From Marinobacter salinexigens (lineage in GTDB: Bacteria; Pseudomonadota; Gammaproteobacteria; Pseudomonadales; Oleiphilaceae): a DNA stretch of 64,000 nucleotides. This document shows, piece after piece, positions 1-13,153 of the stretch. Under the pieces are notes generated by a model that was not told the origin of the DNA, did no database searches, and saw nothing but the letters and a program-made list of their open reading frames with translations. The translations under genes and the position numbers were made by a program. Numbering within the stretch: the stretch's first letter is position 1; the number at the start of each line of letters is the position of its first letter. The DNA lies in the NCBI RefSeq assembly GCF_008370345.1, contig NZ_VTUU01000009.1:81414-145413 (forward strand), given 5' to 3'.

Positions 1-2
1 GG

Positions 3-1955
3 CTTGAGGTGAAACTGCAATTTGATGGTCAGCCACCAGAGCCGACCGGATACACGATTGAAAAGCCCGCCCGGATCGCGGTTGATCTCAAGGGAACAAC
101 AAGCGGCCTGGATAGTCGGAGCATTCCACTGGGCTCAGGTAACGCCCAAAGTGTCACCGTAGTTGAGACCAAAGATCGAACCCGCCTGATTTTCAATCTG
201 GTTGAACTTGTACCTTACGAGACGGTTCGTGGCGACCACTCTCTGGTGATGACGATTGGAAGTGAGGGGACTGCCGGCGCCTCTGTAGCGTCTGCTAACA
301 CCACTGCGGCTCCTGTAGCCACCGGTGCTGATAGCTCTGGCGCTCTGGCTGGTGTGGACTTCCGTCGGGGCAAAGACGGCGAGGGTCGGGTAGTTGTTGA
401 CCTGGGGAGCCCCAATGCCGCGGTCGATCTGTCCGAACTGGGAGGCAAGATTCGTCTGACCATGCCAGAGTTGAGGGTGCCGAATAACCTGAAGCGTCGT
501 CTCGATGTTACTGACTTCGCAACCCCGGTATCCCGTATTGATACCTTCATTGAAGATGGTAAGGCGGTTGTGGAAATCCGCCCTGAAGGTAATTACGACT
601 ACATCGCTTATCAGTCTGGCAGCGAATTCACAGTGAGTGTCGAGGCGTTGAGCGAGCAGGAAGCTGAGGCTCGCCGAGAAGAGAAATTCCCGTACACAGG
701 CGAGAAGCTGTCTCTTAACTTCCAGGACATTGAAGTGCGTTCCGTGCTTCAGTTGATCGCTGACTTTACCGGGCTGAACCTGGTGGCCAGTGATACGGTT
801 GGCGGTAGCATTACCCTGCGACTGCAGAACGTGCCCTGGGATCAGGCGCTTGATCTGATTCTCAAAACCAAGGGGCTGGACAAGCGCCAAATTGGTAACG
901 TTCTGCTGGTTGCTCCTGCGGACGAAATTGCGGCTCGTGAAAAGCTTGAGCTGGAAACCACCAAGCAGATCGCCGAACTGGCGCCGGTTCGCCTGGACAT
1001 CATTCAGGTCAACTACGCGAAAGCTGCGGATATCGTAGCGCTGATCCAGGCGGATGCGGAACTGATCTCCGAGCGTGGCTTTGTCTCCTCGGACGTACGC
1101 ACCAACACCATCAGTGTTCGTGAAACCACTGAGAAGCTCGAAGAGATTCGTCGTCTCGTGTCCACGTGGGATGTTCCGGTCCGTCAGGTCTCCATCGAAG
1201 CTCGTATCGTTCGCGCGCAGACCAACGTAGCTGAGGACCTCGGTATTCGCTGGGGTGGTGCAGCCTACGACGTGAGTGGTGACAACGTCTTTGCTATCGG
1301 TGGTTCTCAGGAGGCGGTAGAAGAGGCGCGCCAGGCGGCGGCAGGTAATAACAACACCATTACCTTCCCGGGGGCTCTGGCGGTAGATCTGGGTGTGACC
1401 GGTGAAGGTGCATCCTCCTTTGCCATTGGTTGGGGTAGCGATGACTTCCTGGTTGATCTGGAGCTTTCTGCTCTTGAAAGTGACGGCCAGGCAGAAGTTG
1501 TGTCTCAGCCGCGAGTTGTGACCGCTGACCGTCAGACGGCATCCATCAAATCTGGTGAGGAGATTCCATACCAGGAAGCCTCGTCCAGTGGCGCGACATC
1601 TGTCTCTTTCAAAGAAGCTGTGCTTTCTCTGGAAGTAACACCTCAGATTACGCCGGATGACAAGATCATTATGGATCTGGTTGTAAACCAGGACTCCCGA
1701 GGTGAAGTGACTGCTGGCATTCCTTCAATCAATACCAATGAAGTCACAACTCAGGTGTTGGTGGGTAATGGTGAGACAGTCGTCCTCGGTGGTATCTTCC
1801 AGTCCGAAGTGGCCACTCAGACCACGAAAACTCCGTTCCTGGGCGACATCCCTTATCTTGGGCGTCTGTTCAAACGGACCGAGCACATTGATGAGCGTAG
1901 CGAACTGTTGATCTTCATCACGCCGAAGATCATCAAGAGTGATTTGATCCAGTAA
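3..1955 (+). CDS. pilQ: Type IV pilus secretin PilQ (5' end missing)
   Basis: Outer-membrane secretin through which the type IV pilus fibre leaves the cell. The frame is open from the first bases of the window, and the first visible GTG (9) lies inside the N-terminal AMIN region, so the signal peptide and first residues are cut off. Counting from that GTG: AMIN-like peptidoglycan-binding domains at about 1-85 and 115-210, the STN/N0 domain at about 235-300 (LSLNFQDIEVRSVL), the N1 domain at about 325-395, and the secretin beta-domain from about 395 to the end (SQPRVVTADRQTASIKSG; final ELLIFITPKI). It is followed by a clear terminator and then aroK-aroB, the usual gammaproteobacterial neighbours. 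The missing part would begin with the signal peptide, and the pilMNOP genes are normally upstream. Confidence 0.97.
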   Translation, partial: LEVKLQFDGQPPEPTGYTIEKPARIAVDLKGTTSGLDSRSIPLGSGNAQSVTVVETKDRTRLIFNLVELVPYETVRGDHSLVMTIGSEGTAGASVASANTTAAPVATGADSSGALAGVDFRRGKDGEGRVVVDLGSPNAAVDLSELGGKIRLTMPELRVPNNLKRRLDVTDFATPVSRIDTFIEDGKAVVEIRPEGNYDYIAYQSGSEFTVSVEALSEQEAEARREEKFPYTGEKLSLNFQDIEVRSVLQLIADFTGLNLVASDTVGGSITLRLQNVPWDQALDLILKTKGLDKRQIGNVLLVAPADEIAAREKLELETTKQIAELAPVRLDIIQVNYAKAADIVALIQADAELISERGFVSSDVRTNTISVRETTEKLEEIRRLVSTWDVPVRQVSIEARIVRAQTNVAEDLGIRWGGAAYDVSGDNVFAIGGSQEAVEEARQAAAGNNNTITFPGALAVDLGVTGEGASSFAIGWGSDDFLVDLELSALESDGQAEVVSQPRVVTADRQTASIKSGEEIPYQEASSSGATSVSFKEAVLSLEVTPQITPDDKIIMDLVVNQDSRGEVTAGIPSINTNEVTTQVLVGNGETVVLGGIFQSEVATQTTKTPFLGDIPYLGRLFKRTEHIDERSELLIFITPKIIKSDLIQ

Positions 1956-1973
1956 GCGCTCCCTTATCAATCG

Positions 1974-2006
1974 AAAAGCCGCCGCGTAAAACCGGCGGCT
2001 TTTTTT
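1974..2006 (+). terminator. Rho-independent terminator after pilQ
   Basis: Inverted repeat AAGCCGCCG / CGGCGGCTT with an 8-base loop followed by seven T. It begins 19 bases after the pilQ stop codon, so pilQ is separated, at least in part, from aroK-aroB. Confidence 0.9.
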
Positions 2007-2046
2007 GTGATATTCTCACCCGCCTGAGTTATTTTGAGCGGATATT

Positions 2047-2613
2047 ATGCCCTTGCCCAAACGCGTTGTTCTGGTAGGTCCCATGGGGGCTGGAAAAAGT
2101 ACGATTGGCCGAATGCTTGCGAAAGAATTGGGCTATCGCTTTCTGGATTCTGATCGCATCATTGAAGAGCGATGTGGGGCAAATATACCCTGGATTTTTG
2201 ATGTGGAAGGCGAGGATGGCTTCCGTCAGCGAGAGACCGCGATGCTCGATGAGTTATCGGGTGAGGAACGAACGGTTCTTGCGACAGGCGGTGGCGCGGT
2301 AATGAAACCTGAAAATCATCCCCTGTTAAAAAAGGGCGCGGTCGTTATCTATCTGAAAACGTCGCTTGAGCAGCAGGTGGAGCGTACCAGGAAAGATCGT
2401 AACCGACCATTGTTGCAGAATGATGATCCCGTTGGGGTGCTTAAGCGGCTGTTCCGGATCCGGGATCCTCTGTATTGCCGGTTGGCGGATATCATCATGT
2501 ATACCGACCGTAAGAGCCCGCGCCTGGTCGTGCGTCAGTTGGTCAACAAAATTAACCCAAGGACTCCACGCCACCGGCGTCAAATGCGCAAAGAAGGACG
2601 AAGTCATGCCTAG
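2047..2613 (+). CDS. aroK: Shikimate kinase
   Basis: ATP-dependent phosphorylation of shikimate to shikimate 3-phosphate, a step in aromatic amino acid synthesis in the cytoplasm. The 188-residue protein has the P-loop GPMGAGKST at residues 11-19, the substrate-binding DSD at 34-36 and the ATGGGAV glycine motif near residue 80. The C-terminal arginine-rich lid ([11 protein letters not shown]) is also present. The length is a little above the usual 170-180 because of a basic tail. The start ATG has only a weak ribosome site (GAGCGG). Its last 8 bases overlap the start of aroB, which suggests translational coupling of the two shikimate genes. Confidence 0.96.
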   Translation: MPLPKRVVLVGPMGAGKSTIGRMLAKELGYRFLDSDRIIEERCGANIPWIFDVEGEDGFRQRETAMLDELSGEERTVLATGGGAVMKPENHPLLKKGAVVIYLKTSLEQQVERTRKDRNRPLLQNDDPVGVLKRLFRIRDPLYCRLADIIMYTDRKSPRLVVRQLVNKINPRTPRHRRQMRKEGRSHA

Positions 2614-3700
2614 AGTGCTTCACCAGCTTAAGGTGGATCTTGGCGATCGCAGTTACCCGATCATCATCGGTCAGGGCTTGTTGGGGACATCTGACCTCTC
2701 GTCCTATGTGGCGGGTTCACAGGTTATGATCGTGACCAATGAAACCATCGCGCCTTTGTATCTTGAGCGTGCGAAGGAGTGTTTCCCGGGAAAGACGGTC
2801 GATTCGGTTGTGTTGCCTGACGGTGAGCGTTACAAAAACTGGGAAGTGCTTAACCTGATTTTTGATGCGCTGCTGGAGAAACGACACACCAGGAAGACCA
2901 CTCTGGTAGCCCTGGGCGGTGGTGTTGTTGGCGACATGACAGGCTTTGCGGCGGCGTGCTATCAGCGCGGTGTTCCCTTTATCCAGATTCCTACGACATT
3001 GCTTTCCCAAGTGGATTCATCGGTTGGTGGAAAAACCGGGATCAATCATCCCTTAGGGAAGAATATGATTGGTGCGTTTCATCAGCCTGAAGCGGTGCTG
3101 ATCGATACTGACAGCCTGCTCACGCTTCCTCCACGAGAGGTCTCTGCGGGGATTGCTGAGGTCATCAAGTACGGCCTTATCCGTGATGTGGATTTCCTTG
3201 CATGGCTTGAGGGGAATATCGACGGGCTGGTCGACCGTCAGCCGGAGGTGCTTGCCGAAGCTATTTACCGTTCATGTGTGTGCAAGGCTGAGGTGGTTGC
3301 ACTGGACGAGCGGGAAGGTGGGCTCAGGGCTATTCTTAACCTTGGGCATACCTTTGGTCATGCTATTGAGACCTTTGCAGGCTATGGCAACTGGTTGCAC
3401 GGTGAAGCCGTCGGCACCGGTATGATTATGGCGGCGGATCTGTCTGAGCGGGAAGGTATGATTAACGCTGAGCAGTTGGAGACGGTCAGAGCGTTAATTT
3501 TGCGGGCGGGCCTGCCGGCGCTGCCTCCACAAAACATGACACCGGAAGATTTTCTCAACCTGATGGCGGTTGATAAGAAAAATGTGGACGGCCAGCTGAG
3601 GCTGGTTCTGCTTCAAGCGGTTGGCAACGCCGTAGTCACCAGTAAAGCAGCCTCCGGGAACCTTGATGCTACACTGACACACTTCTGCCAGCGTCAGTGA
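2606..3700 (+). CDS. aroB: 3-dehydroquinate synthase
   Basis: NAD- and metal-dependent cyclisation of DAHP to 3-dehydroquinate, the second step of the shikimate pathway. The open frame extends 80 codons further upstream, but the start chosen here gives 364 residues, the family's normal length. It is preceded by AGAAGGA at a good distance and yields the typical N terminus ([19 protein letters not shown]). Visible motifs: [11 protein letters not shown] at about 104-114, [17 protein letters not shown] at about 129-145, the metal-binding Glu in EVIKYG near 185, and the histidines of [11 protein letters not shown] and LHGEAVG. It overlaps aroK by 8 bases. Confidence 0.97.
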   Translation: MPRVLHQLKVDLGDRSYPIIIGQGLLGTSDLSSYVAGSQVMIVTNETIAPLYLERAKECFPGKTVDSVVLPDGERYKNWEVLNLIFDALLEKRHTRKTTLVALGGGVVGDMTGFAAACYQRGVPFIQIPTTLLSQVDSSVGGKTGINHPLGKNMIGAFHQPEAVLIDTDSLLTLPPREVSAGIAEVIKYGLIRDVDFLAWLEGNIDGLVDRQPEVLAEAIYRSCVCKAEVVALDEREGGLRAILNLGHTFGHAIETFAGYGNWLHGEAVGTGMIMAADLSEREGMINAEQLETVRALILRAGLPALPPQNMTPEDFLNLMAVDKKNVDGQLRLVLLQAVGNAVVTSKAASGNLDATLTHFCQRQ

Positions 3701-3742
3701 CTGGCGCCCTCATAGATCTGATTTAGGTGGGATGTGCGAGTG

Positions 3743-5314
<1,572 letters not shown>

Positions 5315-5405
5315 AAATTCCTCCAATTCCGAGATAAGTTGTTGTTCTATAAGCCTGTGGTCTCGAAATTGCAGGCTAATTTCCCCGGAATAGCATCACT
5401 CCGAT

Positions 5406-5434
5406 TTGAGTACGTATTTTTACGTGTGTAAAAT
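5406..5434 (+). promoter_or_regulatory. Sigma70-type promoter for gltBD
   Basis: TTGAGT, 17-base spacer, TAAAAT. It lies about 95 bases upstream of the gltB start in the 214-base gap after the SPOR gene. Confidence 0.65.
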
Positions 5435-5528
5435 AGCCAGCCCCCATTTTCAGTGTCAGAGGGTTCTGGGACGGCCGAGTGCCGGGTAACTCTCTGATTG
5501 AAAAGCATTTATATGTGAGAGAACGCTT

Positions 5529-8500
5529 ATGATGACAGGTTTGTATCATCCCGACGAGTTCAGGGACAACTGTGGATTTGGTCTGATTGCCCACATGAAG
5601 GGCGAGGCCAGCCATAAGTTGTTGCAAACTGCCATCGAGTCGCTGACCTGCATGACCCACCGTGGTGGTATCGCTGCAGACGGAAAGACCGGCGATGGTT
5701 GTGGCCTCCTGATTCAGAGCCCGGACGCCTTTTTGAGAAAGGCGGCCAAGGCTGCATTTGGCAAGGAGCCCGGAGACCTGTTTGCCGTGGGTCAGGTATT
5801 CCTGAATCCGGAAGAAGGAAAAGCAGCTGCTGGTCGTGCTGCTGTAGAACAATCTTTGGCCGAGCAGGGCCTGGAAATTCTGGGCTGGCGGGAAGTACCC
5901 GTTGACGACAGTTGTCTGGGGCCGATGGCTCTGGACTGCCTGCCGCGTATTGAGCAGGTGTTTGTTGCCCCGGCGGGCAAGTCTGAGAAAGAATTTGCGA
6001 TCAGTCTGTTTGTCGGACGTCGTCATGCCGAGCGTGATATGGCAGACGATTCCGAATTCTATATCTGTAGCCTTTCCCATCGCACTCTGGCCTACAAAGG
6101 CCTGATGATGCCGGCTGATCTGGCTAATTTCTACAAGGATCTGGGCGATCCCGATCTGCAGACTGCTATCTGTGTCTTCCACCAGCGTTTTTCCACTAAC
6201 ACCATGCCGCGCTGGCCTCTGGCACAGCCGTTCCGCTACCTGGCCCACAACGGCGAGATCAACACCATTGATGGCAACCGGAACTGGGCACTGGCCCGTG
6301 CTGCAAAATTCAGCTCACCGGATCTGCCTGATCTGCAAACCCTGCAGCCGTTGGTTAACCTGACCGGTTCTGATTCCTCAAGCATGGATAACATGCTGGA
6401 AGTCCTGCTGGCTGGTGGCGTGGACCTGTTCCGTGCGGTACGGATGATGATCCCGCCTGCATGGCAGAATGTAGATAGCATGGATTCCGAGCTGCGTGCG
6501 TTTTACGAGTACAACTCCATGCATATGGAGCCCTGGGATGGACCGGCCGGCCTGGTTATGTCTGATGGCCGGTATGCCGTGTGTATGCTTGACCGCAATG
6601 GTCTGCGCCCGGCTCGCTGGGTTATCACCAAGGACGACTTCATTACCCTGGCTTCCGAGATCGGTACCTACGGATACCAGCCTGATGATGTGGTTGCCAA
6701 AGGGCGTGTCGGGCCAGGGCAGATGCTGGCTATCGATACCGAGTCCGGCGAAGTCCTGCATACCAAGGACATTGACCAGCGTCTGAAATCTTCCCAGCCT
6801 TACAAGCGCTGGTTGCGTGAAAATGCGCTGCGGGTCGAGACGACTCTTCATCAGGATACTCCGGAATTCAAATTGATGGATTCCGATGAATTGCTGGTAC
6901 ACCAGAAGATGTTCATGGTGTCCTACGAGGAGCGGGATCAGGTGCTGCGTCCTCTGGCTGAAAATGGCCAGGAAGCCGTAGGCTCCATGGGCGATGATAC
7001 GCCGATGGCAGTTCTGTCCAGCAAGGTGCGCCATGTTGCAGACTACTTCAGGCAGAAGTTTGCTCAGGTAACCAACCCGGCGATTGATCCGCTTCGCGAA
7101 GCCATCGTTATGTCTCTGGAAACCTGCCTGGGTGCAGAGCGCAATGTTTTCGAAGAGACTGCAGAACATGCAGACCGGATCATTCTGACAACACCGGTCC
7201 TCTCTCCCGCGAAGTTCCTGCGCATCTCCAATAACGAGCGCCCGGGCTTTGAAGTTGCTCGCATCTCCATGGGATATCGCCCGGAGCTGGGCCTGGAACA
7301 GGCTGTTCGTCAGGTCTGTGACGACGCTGAAAAGGCCGTAAAAGATGGCAAGGTTCTGCTGATCCTGTCCGATAAGGATCTGAAGGAAGGCGAGCTGCCA
7401 GTGAATGCGATGATGGCGACCGGCGCAGTGCATCATCACCTGGTTGCCAAAGGCCTGCGCTGTGACTCCAATATCATTGTAGAGACCGGCTGGGCTCGCG
7501 ATCCGCACCACTTTGCCGTGCTGTTTGGCTTCGGTGCTACGGCTGTGTACCCGTACCTGGCCTATCAGGTCCTGAATGACCTGATCCGTACAGGCGAAGT
7601 TCTGATTGATCCGGTGGATGCGAAAAACAACTACCGTAAGGGGATCAATAAAGGGCTTCTCAAGATTCTCTCCAAGATGGGCATCTCTACCATCACGTCC
7701 TACCGCGGAGCGCAGCTCTTCGAAGCTATTGGTCTTGCAGACGAAGTTGTTGATCTGTGCTTCAAGGGCGTGCCCAGCCGTATCCAGGGGGCTGATTTCT
7801 ACGATTTCCAGCAGGACCAGCAGCAACTTGCTGACGTTGCCTGGAAACCTCGTAAGCCCCTCAGTCAGGGCGGTTTGCTGAAGTATGTACATGGCCAGGA
7901 ATACCACGCGTTCAACCCGGATGTGGTCGGCAAGTTGCAGGAAGCGGTTACCAGTGGTGATTACGGTCACTATCAGGAATACGCGAGCCTGGTAAACGAG
8001 CGCCCGGTGGCAACCCTGCGTGATCTCATCGGTTTCCGTAAAGACATTGCGGGCGTTGATATTTCGGAAGTCGAGCCGGTAGAGAACATCTTCCCGCGTT
8101 TTGACTCTGCGGCTATGTCTCTGGGGGCGCTCTCTCCGGAGGCTCATGAGGCCTTGGCTGTGGCGATGAACACCCTGGGTGGTCGCTCCAACTCCGGTGA
8201 GGGTGGTGAGGATTCTGCACGCTATGGCACGAACAAACGTTCCAAGATCAAGCAGGTGGCCTCAGGTCGTTTCGGTGTAACTGCGGAATACCTGCGCAGC
8301 GCCGATGTCATGCAGATCAAGGTTGCTCAGGGCGCCAAGCCGGGTGAGGGTGGTCAGCTTCCTGGTGGTAAAGTAAACGAGCTTATTGCCCGTCTGCGTT
8401 ACTCGGTACCGGGTGTTACTTTGATCTCGCCGCCTCCGCATCACGATATCTATTCAATCGAGGATCTGGCTCAGCTGATCTTTGATCTGAAACAGGTCAA

Positions 8501-9977
8501 CCCGGAAGCTCTGGTGTCCGTGAAACTGGTGTCCGAGCCGGGCGTTGGTACGATCGCTGCCGGTGTTGCCAAGGCATACGCTGATCTCATTACCGTATCC
8601 GGCTATGACGGTGGTACTGCTGCGAGCCCGCTGGCTTCCATCCGCTACGCTGGTTCCCCATGGGAGCTCGGTTTGACCGAAACCCAGCAGGCTCTGCGTG
8701 CCAATGATCTGCGCGGCAAGATCCGCCTGCAGACAGACGGTGGCATCAAGACCGGTCTGGATGTCGTTAAAGGTGCCATCCTGGGCGCGGAAAGCTTCGG
8801 CTTTGGTACCACTCCGATGGTTGCCCTGGGTTGTAAATACCTGCGTATCTGTCATCTGAACAACTGTGCAACCGGTGTTGCAACCCAGAACGAGCACCTT
8901 CGTGAGGAGCACTTCAAGGGTACCGTCGAGATGGCGATGAACTTCTTCCGCTTTGTGGCTGAAGAGACTCGCGAGTGGATGGCCCGGCTGGGTGTTCGTA
9001 CCCTGGAAGAGCTGGTAGGTCGGGTAGACCTGCTGGAGCGTCTGCCAGGGGACACGGAGCGCCAGAAGAAGCTGGATCTCTCCCGTCTGTTGTCCAACGA
9101 CCATATCCCGGCGGACAAGCCGCAGACTTGTCAGGTTGAGCGTAACCACCCATTCGACCAGGGCACCCTGGCGGAGCAGATGGTCAAGGATACTGCTGCT
9201 GCTATCGCCGAGAAGAGTGGTGGCGCCTGGACCTACCGTGTGACCAACTGCGACCGTTCCATTGGTGCTCGCCTGTCCGGAGAGATCGCTGCGAAGTACG
9301 GTAACCAGGGCATGGCTGATGCCCCGATCACCCTGGATCTTACCGGTACCGCCGGGCAGAGCTTTGGTGTGTGGAACGTCGGCGGTCTGAACCTGGTGCT
9401 TGAAGGGGATGCCAACGACTACGTGGGTAAAGGCATGACCGGCGGTAAGCTGGTCGTCAAGCCACCCCGTGGTAGCGCTTTCAAGACCAATGAAACCTCC
9501 ATTGTCGGTAACACCTGCCTCTACGGTGCAACCGGTGGCAAGTTGTTTGCAGCGGGAACCGCAGGTGAACGTTTCGCGGTTCGTAACTCTGGCGCCCACG
9601 CGGTTGTAGAAGGCGCTGGCGACCACTGCTGCGAATACATGACTGGTGGTCTTGTGACCGTTCTTGGTAACACCGGGCACAACTTTGGTGCCGGTATGAC
9701 CGGAGGCTTCGCCTACGTCATGGATCTGAACAACACCTTCGTGGACAAGTACAACCACGAACTGGTGGAGATCCAGCGTATTTCCAGCGAGGACATGGAG
9801 TCCTACCGTAATCACCTGCGTGGTGTTATCCGCGAGCATATCTCGGAAACCGGTAGCGAGTGGGCAGAGCACATTCTTGAGAATTTCGACGACTACATCG
9901 GCCGTTTCTGGCTGGTTAAACCCAAGGCTGCCAACCTCCGCAGCCTGCTGGCCAGCACCCGGGCGCGTCCTGAATAA
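5529..9977 (+). CDS. gltB: Glutamate synthase (NADPH) large subunit
   Basis: Catalytic subunit of GOGAT, which turns glutamine and 2-oxoglutarate into two glutamates. At 1482 residues it is normal for the family. Cys15 in RDNCGFGL is the expected N-terminal nucleophile after removal of a short propeptide. Domains in order: class II glutamine amidotransferase (about 15-420), central linking domain, FMN-binding synthase barrel (about 780-1190), and the GXGXG beta-helix (about 1240-1440). The 3Fe-4S cysteines are visible in [12 protein letters not shown] near residue 1105. Either ATG of the initial pair could be used. It is followed after 75 bases by gltD, the partner subunit, in the same transcription unit. 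Confidence 0.98.
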   Translation: MMTGLYHPDEFRDNCGFGLIAHMKGEASHKLLQTAIESLTCMTHRGGIAADGKTGDGCGLLIQSPDAFLRKAAKAAFGKEPGDLFAVGQVFLNPEEGKAAAGRAAVEQSLAEQGLEILGWREVPVDDSCLGPMALDCLPRIEQVFVAPAGKSEKEFAISLFVGRRHAERDMADDSEFYICSLSHRTLAYKGLMMPADLANFYKDLGDPDLQTAICVFHQRFSTNTMPRWPLAQPFRYLAHNGEINTIDGNRNWALARAAKFSSPDLPDLQTLQPLVNLTGSDSSSMDNMLEVLLAGGVDLFRAVRMMIPPAWQNVDSMDSELRAFYEYNSMHMEPWDGPAGLVMSDGRYAVCMLDRNGLRPARWVITKDDFITLASEIGTYGYQPDDVVAKGRVGPGQMLAIDTESGEVLHTKDIDQRLKSSQPYKRWLRENALRVETTLHQDTPEFKLMDSDELLVHQKMFMVSYEERDQVLRPLAENGQEAVGSMGDDTPMAVLSSKVRHVADYFRQKFAQVTNPAIDPLREAIVMSLETCLGAERNVFEETAEHADRIILTTPVLSPAKFLRISNNERPGFEVARISMGYRPELGLEQAVRQVCDDAEKAVKDGKVLLILSDKDLKEGELPVNAMMATGAVHHHLVAKGLRCDSNIIVETGWARDPHHFAVLFGFGATAVYPYLAYQVLNDLIRTGEVLIDPVDAKNNYRKGINKGLLKILSKMGISTITSYRGAQLFEAIGLADEVVDLCFKGVPSRIQGADFYDFQQDQQQLADVAWKPRKPLSQGGLLKYVHGQEYHAFNPDVVGKLQEAVTSGDYGHYQEYASLVNERPVATLRDLIGFRKDIAGVDISEVEPVENIFPRFDSAAMSLGALSPEAHEALAVAMNTLGGRSNSGEGGEDSARYGTNKRSKIKQVASGRFGVTAEYLRSADVMQIKVAQGAKPGEGGQLPGGKVNELIARLRYSVPGVTLISPPPHHDIYSIEDLAQLIFDLKQVNPEALVSVKLVSEPGVGTIAAGVAKAYADLITVSGYDGGTAASPLASIRYAGSPWELGLTETQQALRANDLRGKIRLQTDGGIKTGLDVVKGAILGAESFGFGTTPMVALGCKYLRICHLNNCATGVATQNEHLREEHFKGTVEMAMNFFRFVAEETREWMARLGVRTLEELVGRVDLLERLPGDTERQKKLDLSRLLSNDHIPADKPQTCQVERNHPFDQGTLAEQMVKDTAAAIAEKSGGAWTYRVTNCDRSIGARLSGEIAAKYGNQGMADAPITLDLTGTAGQSFGVWNVGGLNLVLEGDANDYVGKGMTGGKLVVKPPRGSAFKTNETSIVGNTCLYGATGGKLFAAGTAGERFAVRNSGAHAVVEGAGDHCCEYMTGGLVTVLGNTGHNFGAGMTGGFAYVMDLNNTFVDKYNHELVEIQRISSEDMESYRNHLRGVIREHISETGSEWAEHILENFDDYIGRFWLVKPKAANLRSLLASTRARPE

Positions 9978-10037
9978 AACCGGGTCGAAAAGGGTTCGGA
10001 GCGGCAGACGACAGACCGCCGCTCCTGTCGAAATTGA

Positions 10038-11474
<1,437 letters not shown>

Positions 11475-11495
11475 TTCCGGTTTGATCCTGATCAG

Positions 11496-11530
11496 AAGGG
11501 CGGCTTCCTAAGGGTATGCCGCCCTTTTTT
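11496..11530 (+). terminator. Rho-independent terminator after gltD
   Basis: AAGGGCGGC / GCCGCCCTT perfect arms with a 13-base loop and a run of six T. It closes the gltBD operon. Confidence 0.9.
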
Positions 11531-11604
11531 ATTGCTGCAAACGGGGTATTATGGCTCCCCGAATTATTGAACATCCTTTACAGACTGAGACCGCTGGAAT
11601 CATT

Positions 11605-12669
11605 ATGACCGAGCTGAAAAATGACCGTTTCCTGCGCGCCCTGATGCGCCAGCCCGTTGACCGTACTCCGGTATGGATGATGCGACAGGCCGGACGGTAT
11701 CTCCCTGAATACCGGGCCACACGGGCCAAGGCCGGTGATTTCCTCAGTTTGTGCAAGAACACTCCTCTGGCCTGTGAGGTCACTCTGCAGCCACTAGAGC
11801 GTTATCCGCTGGATGCTGCCATCCTCTTCTCGGATATCCTGACTATCCCTGATGCCTTGGGGCTGGGGTTGTACTTTGAAACCGGGGAAGGGCCCAAGTT
11901 CAGGAATGTGATCCGCTCTGCAGCGGACGTGGCGGCTTTGCCGAAAATGAACGCTGAGGTTGATCTGGACTACGTGATGAATGCGGTGTCCACCATTCGT
12001 CGTGAGCTTAACGGCCGCGTGCCGCTAATCGGCTTCTCGGGCAGCCCCTGGACATTGGCAACGTACATGATTGAGGGTGGTTCCTCCAAGGATTTCCGCG
12101 AGGCGAAGAAGCTCATGTACGGGCAGCCAGACGTGATGCACCAGTTGCTGGATCACCTGGCGGATTCCGTTATTGATTACCTGAACGGTCAGGTGAAAGC
12201 TGGCGCTCAAGCGCTCCAGATCTTCGATACCTGGGGTGGTGTCCTGAGCAGTTGGGCCTATGAGGAGTTTTCCCTGCGTTACATGAAGAAGATCGTCGAT
12301 GGTCTGATTCGTGAACATGAAGGACGGAAAATTCCGGTCATCTTGTTCACCAAAAATGGCGGCCAGTGGCTGGAATCCATTGCTGATTCCGGTGCTGATG
12401 CGGTTGGTCTGGACTGGACGACGGATATTGGCAACGCCCGAGCTCGAGTGGGTGATCGTGTGGCGTTGCAGGGCAATATGGATCCGGCGATGCTTTATGC
12501 ACCGAAAGAGCGTATTCGAGAGGAAGTAGCCGATATTCTGCGTCGCTTTGGCAATGGAACCGGGCATATCTTCAATCTCGGGCATGGTATTACGCCGGAT
12601 GTGGACCCTGAGCATGCGCGGGCGTTTATTGAGTCTGTGGTGGAGTTGAGTTCCGCTTATCACCAGTGA
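11605..12669 (+). CDS. hemE: Uroporphyrinogen decarboxylase
   Basis: Removes the four acetate carboxyls of uroporphyrinogen III to give coproporphyrinogen III in haem synthesis. The frame is open 18 codons earlier, but the start used gives the canonical [14 protein letters not shown] terminus and 354 residues, the length of the E. coli enzyme. Signatures seen: [14 protein letters not shown] (about 24-37), the catalytic Asp77 in [18 protein letters not shown] and the C-terminal [14 protein letters not shown]. It lies between the gltD terminator and the PilZ gene, probably with its own promoter. Confidence 0.97.
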   Translation: MTELKNDRFLRALMRQPVDRTPVWMMRQAGRYLPEYRATRAKAGDFLSLCKNTPLACEVTLQPLERYPLDAAILFSDILTIPDALGLGLYFETGEGPKFRNVIRSAADVAALPKMNAEVDLDYVMNAVSTIRRELNGRVPLIGFSGSPWTLATYMIEGGSSKDFREAKKLMYGQPDVMHQLLDHLADSVIDYLNGQVKAGAQALQIFDTWGGVLSSWAYEEFSLRYMKKIVDGLIREHEGRKIPVILFTKNGGQWLESIADSGADAVGLDWTTDIGNARARVGDRVALQGNMDPAMLYAPKERIREEVADILRRFGNGTGHIFNLGHGITPDVDPEHARAFIESVVELSSAYHQ

Positions 12670-12699
12670 GTTCTGGTGGATGTTGTATTCTGTCCGGTC

Positions 12700-12705
12700 T
12701 ATAGT
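12700..12705 (+). promoter_or_regulatory. Possible -10 element for the PilZ gene
   Basis: TATAGT about 35 bases before the TTG start of the PilZ gene. The hexamer 17 bases upstream (TGGATG) matches the -35 consensus poorly. Confidence 0.35.
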
Positions 12706-12740
12706 CACGTAAAACAAGACCGGTAAACAGGAGTAACCAC

Positions 12741-13109
12741 TTGACCGCCAAGCCGTCTGAAAAGCGTCGATTTCATCGCATCGAATTCGATGCCCCGTGC
12801 GAACTGCACTGTCTCGACCATGTGTGGACTACGGAAGTACTCGATATCTCGTTGAAAGGCGTTCTGGTCAAGCGGCCGGAGGGATGGGATGTGCCGTTAA
12901 AGCAGCCCAGTGAGGTGATTATTCACTTGAATGATCACGAAGCAGCCATTGTGATGGCGGTTGAATTGCGCCACATTGAAGCCCATCGGCTTGGGTTTAA
13001 GTGCCAGTACATTGATCTGGAGAGTGCGACTCACCTCAAGCGCCTTGTCGAATTGAATCTGGGTGATCAGACGTTGCTTGAACGCGAATTTGCGCACTTG
13101 ATTGAGTGA
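12741..13109 (+). CDS. mapZ: PilZ-domain c-di-GMP receptor, MapZ/PA4608-like
   Basis: Small 122-residue single-domain PilZ protein. Both c-di-GMP-binding motifs are intact: RRFHR (residues 9-13) and DISLKG (35-40). Overall sequence, including the tail HLKRLVELNLGDQTLLEREFA, closely resembles my memory of Pseudomonas aeruginosa PA4608 (MapZ), which inhibits the chemotaxis methyltransferase CheR1 when bound to c-di-GMP. In Pseudomonas the gene also neighbours radA, as here (convergent, 44 bases apart). The start is TTG, supported by AGGAG seven bases upstream; no in-frame ATG or GTG fits. The function in this organism is inferred from the family. Confidence 0.88.
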   Translation: MTAKPSEKRRFHRIEFDAPCELHCLDHVWTTEVLDISLKGVLVKRPEGWDVPLKQPSEVIIHLNDHEAAIVMAVELRHIEAHRLGFKCQYIDLESATHLKRLVELNLGDQTLLEREFAHLIE

Positions 13110-13153
13110 AGTGATCTCAGCCAGCATGACCGTTAACTCGAATAAATGCGGAC

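Noticed and set aside
12025..12717. A 230-codon antisense frame within hemE
   Set aside because: Shadow frame with no domain; hemE is clear on the plus strand.
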